Assembly (NCBI GenBank): GCA_030837445.1
Contig: JAUPKM010000621.1
Location: 1 to 9,881 of the forward strand
Origin: Actinomycetota bacterium
Lineage (GTDB): Bacteria; Actinomycetota; Actinomycetes; S36-B12; UBA10799
Reading direction: 5' to 3'
Length of the DNA stretch: 9,881 nt
The position numbers were made by a program, and so were the translations under genes. This document shows, one piece after another, positions 5,779 to 9,881 of the stretch. Within the stretch, counting starts at the first letter, position 1. Every line of letters begins with the position of its first letter. Under the pieces are notes generated by a model. The model did not search any database and was not told the origin of the DNA. It worked only from the letters and a program-made list of their open reading frames with translations.

Positions 5779-7622
5779 CACAGGCGCGCCGACTGGGTGA
5801 TCGTTACGAGTTGGGGGACGAGCTAGGTCGGGGCGGTATGGCCGAGGTTGTCGAAGCCCAGGACCTGCGGCTGGGTCGTCGGGTGGCGATCAAGCTGCTC
5901 CGCCCGGATCTGGCCCGTGATCCCTCCTTCCAGGCGCGATTCCGGCGGGAGGCGCAGTCCGCAGCGGCGCTCAACCACCCGAACATCGTCGCCGTCTATG
6001 ACACCGGCGAGGATCAACTGACCGACGGTGCCGAATCGGTGACCGTCCCCTTTATCGTGATGGAATACGTCGACGGAGTGACCCTGCGCCAGCTGCTCAG
6101 CAGCGGTCGCCGACTTCTGCCGGAGCGGGCGCTGGAGATAACCGCCGGGATCCTCGCGGCGTTGGACTACTCGCACCGGCACGGCATCGTTCACCGGGAT
6201 ATCAAACCGGCCAACGTCATGCTCACCCGCGGCGGCGAGGTGAAGGTGATGGACTTCGGGATCGCCCGCGCCATCGCAGACTCGACCTCCACGATGACCG
6301 CAGCCAGCACCGTCATGGGGACAGCGCAGTATCTGTCCCCGGAGCAGGCGCGCGGAGAAGTGGTCGACGCCCGATCGGATCTGTATTCGACCGGCTGCGT
6401 GCTCTATGAATTGCTGACCAACCGGCCACCCTTCATCGGAGAATCCCCCGTCTCGGTCGCCTACCAGCACGTCGGCGAAGCACCCGTGCCGCCATCCTCG
6501 ATTGATCCCAGCGTGCCGGTCACGCTGGATGCGATCGTGATGAAGGCGTTGGAGAAGAACCGCGAGCAGCGCTATCAGAGCGCTGCCGAGTTCCGCTCCG
6601 ATGTGGAGCGGGCGATCGCGGGGATGCCTGTGACGGCGGCCCAAGGGATGAACCCGGTCGTCGCCGCTGCACCCGCCGCAACGGCGATTGTGGCGCCGCT
6701 CGGCGCGACCTCGCAGTTTCCTGCCGCCGGTTCACCGGCGGAGGTGGTCACCACCGAAGAGGAGGAGAAGAAGCGCAGCGCCTGGATGTGGATCGCGATC
6801 GTCCTGATCGTGCTCTTGGTCGGGATCGGCGCGGTGTTCGCGGGCAAACTGCTCGGGTCCAACTCCTCCAAGCCGCAGGTCGCGGTGCCCAGCATCGTCG
6901 GCATGACCACCGACGAAGCATCCTTGACCCTGTCCAAGTCAGGCCTGAAACTGGGCAAGGAGTCAACCCAGGTTTCCGACAAGGCGCCCAACACCATCAT
7001 TTCGCAGGATCCGCTGGCAGGCGTGCAACTGGAACAGGGCCAAGGGGTGGCGGTGGTCATCTCTGCCGGAAAGCAGAAGGTGGCTGTCCCCAACCTGATT
7101 GGGGTGACCAGTGTCGAGGACGCCCGAAGTTCCCTGGCCGACGCGAAACTGAACCTGGGTTCAGTCTCGGAGGTCGACAGCGACCAGCCGAATGGCAGCG
7201 TCCTCAAGCAGAGTCCGTCCGCGGGAACCAACGTGGATGCAGGATCGCGGGTGGACATCACCGTGTCCAATGGCAAAGTGAAGGTCCCCGGCGTCGTCGG
7301 CAAGAGCGAGGCACAGGCCAAGAGCGATCTGACCAACGCCGGGTTCCAGGTGAATGTCACCACCCAGGAGGACTCAGGTCAGCCCGGGATCGTGCTGGCA
7401 CAGTCCCCGCAGGCCGGAACGACTGCCGTCAAGGGCACGTTGGTCACCATCACCGTCTCCGTGCAAGGACCCACGCCGACGCCGACCCCGACGACACCGT
7501 CGCCGACGCTCACCACCGACAGTCCGACGGCGACGGTCAGCGGCGCAGCCCAAGAGTCGCTGCCAGCACCGGTGGGCGGTGACGCCGGCGCAATCGGGAC
7601 GCCGGCCGCTTCCGCCAGCTGA
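5775..7622 (+). CDS. pknB: PknB: transmembrane Ser/Thr kinase with three PASTA repeats
   Basis: PknB is the sensor kinase of the cluster; its PASTA repeats bind muropeptides or lipid II outside the cell and its cytoplasmic domain phosphorylates wall-growth and division proteins. The protein has 615 residues. The kinase domain (about 11-275) has the glycine loop L-G-R-G-G-M-A-E-V (17-25), V-A-I-K (37-40), H-R-D-I-K-P-A-N (140-147, catalytic D142), D-F-G (160-162) and G-T-A-Q-Y-L-S-P-E (182-190). The Thr-rich activation loop (171-179) is apparently two residues longer than in M. tuberculosis PknB, by eye. An Ala-rich linker with five acidic then two lysine residues leads to one membrane helix (about 336-357). 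Three PASTA repeats follow (about 368-432, 435-499 and 501-565); M. tuberculosis PknB has four. The Thr/Pro-rich tail (566-615) ends the operon. No separate pknA lies next to it. Confidence 0.95.
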   Translation: MTQARRLGDRYELGDELGRGGMAEVVEAQDLRLGRRVAIKLLRPDLARDPSFQARFRREAQSAAALNHPNIVAVYDTGEDQLTDGAESVTVPFIVMEYVDGVTLRQLLSSGRRLLPERALEITAGILAALDYSHRHGIVHRDIKPANVMLTRGGEVKVMDFGIARAIADSTSTMTAASTVMGTAQYLSPEQARGEVVDARSDLYSTGCVLYELLTNRPPFIGESPVSVAYQHVGEAPVPPSSIDPSVPVTLDAIVMKALEKNREQRYQSAAEFRSDVERAIAGMPVTAAQGMNPVVAAAPAATAIVAPLGATSQFPAAGSPAEVVTTEEEEKKRSAWMWIAIVLIVLLVGIGAVFAGKLLGSNSSKPQVAVPSIVGMTTDEASLTLSKSGLKLGKESTQVSDKAPNTIISQDPLAGVQLEQGQGVAVVISAGKQKVAVPNLIGVTSVEDARSSLADAKLNLGSVSEVDSDQPNGSVLKQSPSAGTNVDAGSRVDITVSNGKVKVPGVVGKSEAQAKSDLTNAGFQVNVTTQEDSGQPGIVLAQSPQAGTTAVKGTLVTITVSVQGPTPTPTPTTPSPTLTTDSPTATVSGAAQESLPAPVGGDAGAIGTPAASAS

Positions 7623-7648
7623 CCGAGGCGATCCAGTCGGCGGACCAC

Positions 7649-7679
7649 GGTCCGGGCCGGATTCCTATCCGCCCGGGCC
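7649..7679. terminator. Hairpin between convergent pknB and trpG/pabA, likely bidirectional terminator
   Basis: GGTCCGGGCCGGAT (7649-7662) pairs with ATCCGCCCGGGCC (7667-7679) over 13 bp, with a single bulged C, one G-U pair and a TCCT loop. It starts 27 nt after the pknB stop and overlaps the last codons of trpG/pabA. There is no U-tract in either direction, as often in actinobacteria. A smaller alternative stem, GGACC/GGTCC (7642-7653), overlaps it. Confidence 0.5.
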
Positions 7680-8303
7680 GTTCCGGTTGACCACCGGTCC
7701 AAGTCCGGCCGAGCGGGCGACCGCATCGGTGTGGCCACACCGCACAAGCCAGTTCGCGAGCATCACGTGGCCACCCTGGGTGAGGACCGATTCCGGGTGA
7801 AACTGCACGCCCTCCAGGTCCAACTGCCGGTGCCGCAGGGCCATGATCACGCCCGTCTCGGTCCGAGCCGTCACTTCCAGTTCGGCCGGGAAGCCTTCCT
7901 CAGCGACAGCCAGCGAGTGGTACCGGGTTGCCGTGAAGGGGTTGGGTAGACCGGCCAACACTCCCTGTCCGGAGTGCACCACTTGCGAGGTCTTGCCGTG
8001 CAGGAGTTCCGGCGCACGCACAACGCTGCCGCCGTACACCTGCGCTATCGCCTGGTGACCGAGGCAGACACCCAGCAATGGGATGCGCCCCGCCACCTGC
8101 GGTATCAGTTCCAGGCAGACTCCTGCCCCGTCGGGCGCGCCCGGGCCGGGCGACAGCAGAACGCCGTCGTAGCCATCGGCCCCGTCCACCGCTAGTGCGT
8201 CATTGCGCACCACGGTGCAGTCGGCTCCCAACTGCGAGAGGTACTGCACGATGTTGAAGACGAAACTGTCGTAGTTGTCGACCACCAGGATTCGCACTGA
8301 CAC
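7665..8303 (-). CDS. trpG: Anthranilate/aminodeoxychorismate synthase component II (glutamine amidotransferase)
   Basis: This class I glutamine amidotransferase subunit releases ammonia from glutamine for chorismate amination by TrpE or PabB, towards tryptophan or folate. From the GTG at 8303 it has 212 residues. It shows D-N-Y-D-S-F near the N-terminus (9-14), the oxyanion motif S-P-G-P-G (51-55), the nucleophile elbow L-L-G-V-C-L-G-H (76-83, catalytic C80), H-G-K-T-S (102-106) and the F-H-P-E-S motif (168-172) with catalytic H169 and E171. Several starts are possible (GTG 8330, ATG 8315, ATG 8312, GTG 8303, GTG 8297). GTG 8303 gives the usual two residues before R-I-L-V-V-D-N, and GGTGAT (8319-8314), part of the extended anti-SD complement, lies 10 nt upstream. 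Homologues sit here in mycobacteria (trpG) and Streptomyces. Sequence alone does not decide between trpG and pabA. No synthase component I is in the window. Confidence 0.93.
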   Translation of the reverse strand: MSVRILVVDNYDSFVFNIVQYLSQLGADCTVVRNDALAVDGADGYDGVLLSPGPGAPDGAGVCLELIPQVAGRIPLLGVCLGHQAIAQVYGGSVVRAPELLHGKTSQVVHSGQGVLAGLPNPFTATRYHSLAVAEEGFPAELEVTARTETGVIMALRHRQLDLEGVQFHPESVLTQGGHVMLANWLVRCGHTDAVARSAGLGPVVNRNGPGG

Positions 8304-8340
8304 GATGCACATCATCACCGATGACCACACGGCTCCGCCG

Positions 8341-8354
8341 CACTGGGTACAGTG
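8341..8354 (+). promoter_or_regulatory. Dyad overlapping the likely crgA -10 element
   Basis: CACTG-GGTA-CAGTG is a perfect 5-bp inverted repeat in the 72-bp gap between the divergent trpG and crgA starts. It contains TACAGT (8348-8353), which fits a TAnnnT-type -10 box for crgA and would give a leader of about 15 nt. No good -35 is visible. If a regulator binds the dyad it could affect both genes. Confidence 0.35.
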
Positions 8355-8365
8355 GGCGAGCGAAA

Positions 8366-8371
8366 GGGAGG
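8366..8371 (+). promoter_or_regulatory. Shine-Dalgarno of crgA, decides the ATG start
   Basis: GGGAGG, inside AAAGGGAGG, lies 4 nt before the ATG at 8376. The in-frame GTG at 8352 lies upstream of this site and inside the presumed -10, so it is rejected. Confidence 0.8.
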
Positions 8372-8375
8372 CACG

Positions 8376-8684
8376 ATGGCGAAGTCCGACAGTCCGGCCG
8401 GTCCAGATTCTTCGAGGAAATCGACGAGTCCCAAGGTGATCAAGCCGTCATCCACACCCGCTGCCAAGAAGAGCGGTGCCGACCGCCGTAAGCCGGTGCG
8501 GCTGGACAGCCCTCGGTGGCTGGTGCCATTGATGCTCGTGTTGTTCGCTATTGGTCTGATCTGGATCGTCGCCTACTACGTGGCACCCGATGCGCCCGGA
8601 ATCAAGGTCCTCGGCTGGTGGAACGTATTGATCGGATTCGCTTTCCTAGCAATGGGTTTCGTCGTTTCCACGAAGTGGCGTTGA
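8376..8684 (+). CDS. crgA: CrgA: small division-coordinating membrane protein
   Basis: CrgA is an actinobacterial inner-membrane protein that helps organise the divisome, with FtsZ, FtsQ, FtsI and wall enzymes as known partners in mycobacteria, and that restrains septation in Streptomyces. The protein has 102 residues. The N-terminus is a disordered, Ser/Lys/Pro-rich basic segment (1-45). S-P-R-W-L-V-P (45-51) leads into the first membrane helix (about 48-69), then a short loop with P-D-A-P-G (71-75), and a second helix (about 78-97) ending S-T-K-W-R at the C-terminus. The two-helix hairpin, W-x-V-P entry and K-W-R end are typical of the family. It is slightly longer than M. tuberculosis CrgA (93 residues) because of the basic N-terminus. 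It is transcribed alone, divergent from trpG and convergent with the rhomboid gene. Confidence 0.93.
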   Translation: MAKSDSPAGPDSSRKSTSPKVIKPSSTPAAKKSGADRRKPVRLDSPRWLVPLMLVLFAIGLIWIVAYYVAPDAPGIKVLGWWNVLIGFAFLAMGFVVSTKWR

Positions 8685-8698
8685 CTTCACCACTCGTA

Positions 8699-8729
8699 GG
8701 CAGGGGAGACTCGGCGGCTGTCCCGTGCC
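8699..8729 (+). terminator. Imperfect hairpin after crgA, weak terminator candidate
   Basis: GGCA-G-GGGA (8699-8707) pairs with TCCC-G-TGCC (8721-8729), with one internal G-G mismatch and a 13-nt loop. It begins 15 nt after the crgA stop. The stem is only 4+4 bp and no U-tract follows. Confidence 0.3.
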
Positions 8730-8762
8730 CGCCAATTCGGTGCGCAGCAACATTCTAGTGAC

Positions 8763-8836
8763 CTTTGTCACAAAGCAGGCTGTGAACTTGCGTTACACCG
8801 GTGTAGTTCATCCCCAGGCTGTGGATAACGTGGGGA
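8763..8836. promoter_or_regulatory. Cluster of dyads between convergent crgA and the rhomboid gene
   Basis: Three inverted repeats lie in 74 bp: CTTTGT-C-ACAAAG (8763-8775), the perfect 12-mer TACACCGGTGTA (8794-8805), and TCCCCA/TGGGGA (8811-8816 and 8831-8836) enclosing a DnaA box. GTGAC-N4-GTCAC (8758-8771) overlaps the first. CAGGCTGTG is repeated directly at 8776-8784 and 8815-8823. Both flanking genes point inward, so this is not the promoter of either. The role is unknown; origin-related protein binding or a small RNA are possibilities. Confidence 0.5.
8820..8828 (-). other. Perfect DnaA box TTATCCACA
   Basis: The minus strand reads TTATCCACA, the high-affinity consensus 9-mer for DnaA, in the centre of the TCCCCA/TGGGGA dyad. 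The gene neighbourhood is usually within some tens of kilobases of oriC in actinobacteria. I see no second perfect box nearby: TGTGAACTT at 8781-8789 matches only 5 of 9 positions. Confidence 0.55.
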
Positions 8837-8858
8837 CAGACTCAGCGCGGGATTGCTC

Positions 8859-9698
8859 TCAGATACCGATGACAGGGAATTGGGCGGACCGCCAAGCCGC
8901 CACGGCCGTCACGGCGGCGACGATCACCACCAGCCCGAGGATCTCCATCCCGACCTTGCGACGTCCATCCGGCATGATCATCACCGCGGCAGCGGCTGCG
9001 CCGGTCACCAGCCCACCGAGGTGAGCGCGCCAATCGACTCCTGCTCCTGGTAGGAAGCCGATCACGATGTTGATCCCGATCAACACGGCGACCTGTGTCA
9101 CGTCGTACTTGAGTCGACGGCCCGCCACCAGCAGGGCACCCATCAGTCCGAAGATGGCCCCCGACGCCCCGACCGACCGGGTAGTGGGCGCGGAGAAGGC
9201 GAACGAGGCGACCGAACCACCCAGACCCGCCAGCAGAAAGAGGACAAGGTAGCGGCCGTGCCCGAGAATTCGCTCCAGAGTCGGTCCCAACACCACGAGC
9301 ACGTACATGTTGAACAGGATGTGCAGCAGGCTGGCGTGCAGGAACACCGCCGTCATCAACCGATACCACTCGTCGTCGTAGGCAACCGAGTTCGGGTGCA
9401 GGGCGTAGTCCAGGATCATCCGGTCGTCCTGACCGGCGAGTAGGCCGATCAGATAGACGGCGACGCAGATCCCTGCGAGGGCATAGGTGACGAACGGACG
9501 CCCCGACGCCTGCGTTCCGACCTGCGCCTTCGTGGCCGCGCGGCCAGCAGCCACGCAGTCGGGACACTGGAATCCGACCGCCGCGGGCGTCATGCAGTCG
9601 GGGCAGATCGGTTTGTCGCAGCGAGCGCAGACGATATACGTCTCGCGATCCGGGTGCCAGGCGCAATGTGGCGCCGAGGGCGGGTCTTCGGAGGTCAG
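8859..9698 (-). CDS. Rhomboid-family intramembrane serine protease with N-terminal zinc-finger-like domain
   Basis: Rhomboids cleave membrane-protein substrates within the bilayer. From the CTG at 9698 the protein has 279 residues. A Cys/His cluster comes first: C12, H15, C24, C27, C32, C35, C45 and C48, spaced like a B-box zinc finger. The rhomboid core follows with six or seven membrane segments: W-Y-R (111-113), H-x-x-x-N (H126, N130), G-A-S-G (177-180, catalytic S179) and A-H-L-G-G (H226, second member of the dyad). The usual ATG guess at 9593 would remove six of the eight cluster residues. No ATG, GTG or TTG lies upstream of it in frame as far as I followed the frame (about 9800). CTG 9698 overlaps the ppiA stop as CTGA and matches the N-terminus of actinobacterial homologues, which start just before H-P-D-R-E-T-Y. 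The family call is firm; the CTG start is inferred. The substrate is unknown. Confidence 0.88.
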   Translation of the reverse strand: MTSEDPPSAPHCAWHPDRETYIVCARCDKPICPDCMTPAAVGFQCPDCVAAGRAATKAQVGTQASGRPFVTYALAGICVAVYLIGLLAGQDDRMILDYALHPNSVAYDDEWYRLMTAVFLHASLLHILFNMYVLVVLGPTLERILGHGRYLVLFLLAGLGGSVASFAFSAPTTRSVGASGAIFGLMGALLVAGRRLKYDVTQVAVLIGINIVIGFLPGAGVDWRAHLGGLVTGAAAAAVMIMPDGRRKVGMEILGLVVIVAAVTAVAAWRSAQFPVIGI

Positions 9699-9881
9699 CT
9701 CTCGACCGTTTCGACGTCCACACCGACGATGACAACATCCTCCAGCGGGCGGTCGCGGCCGTCGGTGGGTACGCCACCGATGGCATCGACGACATCCCGG
9801 GAGGGTTGATCGGCGACTTCCCCGAAGATCGTGTGTTTCATGTTCAACCAGGCCGTGGGCGCCAGTGTGATGAAGAACTGG
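9695..9881 (-). CDS. ppiA: Cyclophilin-type peptidyl-prolyl cis-trans isomerase, C-terminal part
   Basis: Sixty-one residues and a TGA are visible; the N-terminal part lies beyond the window edge. The fragment begins Q-F-F-I-T-L-A-P-T-A-W-L-N and continues K-H-T-I-F-G-E-V, the conserved cyclophilin strand that lines the proline-binding pocket, followed by V-V-D-A-I and a C-terminal strand with V-V-I-V-G-V-D-V. Cyclophilins catalyse proline isomerisation during folding. The position next to crgA matches ppiA of mycobacteria, whose product is cytoplasmic or secreted; the missing N-terminus prevents checking for a signal peptide. A Met stands where many cyclophilins have Gly in the L-x-G-K-H-T motif. 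The stop codon overlaps the rhomboid CTG, so the two genes are probably co-transcribed and translationally coupled. Confidence 0.9.
   Translation of the reverse strand, partial: QFFITLAPTAWLNMKHTIFGEVADQPSRDVVDAIGGVPTDGRDRPLEDVVIVGVDVETVES

Noticed and set aside
7471..7530. CCGACG-like short repeats at the end of pknB
   Set aside because: These simply encode the Thr/Pro-rich outer tail of PknB; such tails are common and the repeat is not exact.
8725..9024. Plus-strand open frame over the DnaA-box region
   Set aside because: It runs into the antisense of the rhomboid gene, has no good ribosome site and no recognisable protein features.
8842..9795. Minus-strand open frame of 317 codons covering the rhomboid gene
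   Set aside because: It is Arg/Pro-rich and out of frame with the zinc-finger and rhomboid motifs, which are unmistakable in the neighbouring frame.
1..9881. CRISPR arrays, insertion sequences, phage or defence genes
   Set aside because: No regularly spaced repeats, transposase motifs, attachment sites or defence domains were found; all long genes belong to the conserved wall-growth cluster and its neighbours.

Overview
The window is GC-rich, densely coding DNA from an actinobacterium (Actinomycetota). It carries the conserved phosphosignalling and cell-wall growth cluster that lies near the replication origin in Mycobacterium, Streptomyces and relatives. The evidence is the gene order (fhaA, fhaB, pstP, rodA, pbpA, pknB, trpG/pabA, crgA, a rhomboid protease, ppiA), the actinobacterial CrgA protein, GTG/TTG starts and the stop/start overlaps. 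The sequence does not let me name a genus.

Layout. Bases 1-150 are the C-terminal end of an upstream plus-strand gene, probably a DUF222/HNH-type protein. Bases 151-362 are non-coding and unusually structured: a hairpin, three copies of a G-rich ~20-bp repeat that ends in a textbook G-quadruplex motif, two small dyads of identical geometry, then a strong Shine-Dalgarno. Bases 363-7622 form one plus-strand operon: fhaA (DUF3662-FHA), fhaB (TM-FHA), pstP (PP2C phosphatase), rodA (SEDS polymerase), pbpA (class B PBP), an 18-codon mini-ORF, and pknB (Ser/Thr kinase with three PASTA repeats). Most junctions are 4-nt ATGA/GTGA overlaps. A hairpin at 7649-7679 separates pknB from the convergent minus-strand trpG/pabA (7665-8303). 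crgA (8376-8684) is divergent from it. Bases 8685-8858, between convergent crgA and the rhomboid gene, hold a perfect DnaA-box 9-mer and several dyads. The rhomboid gene (8859-9698) and the end of ppiA (9695-9881) are on the minus strand; their junction is a CTGA overlap that implies a CTG start.

How the genes work together. PknB senses muropeptides or lipid II with its PASTA domains and phosphorylates wall-growth and division proteins. PstP reverses this. FhaA and FhaB read phosphothreonine marks through FHA domains. RodA polymerises lipid II into glycan and PbpA cross-links it. CrgA is a small membrane protein that coordinates division. trpG/pabA (chorismate-derived metabolism), rhomboid and ppiA are conserved neighbours rather than parts of the kinase circuit.

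Nothing here is an obviously new multi-gene system. The points most worth a second look are the DnaA-box/dyad cluster between convergent genes, the G-quadruplex repeats before the operon, the 18-codon ORF sitting where mycobacteria have pknA, and the CTG start of the rhomboid gene.
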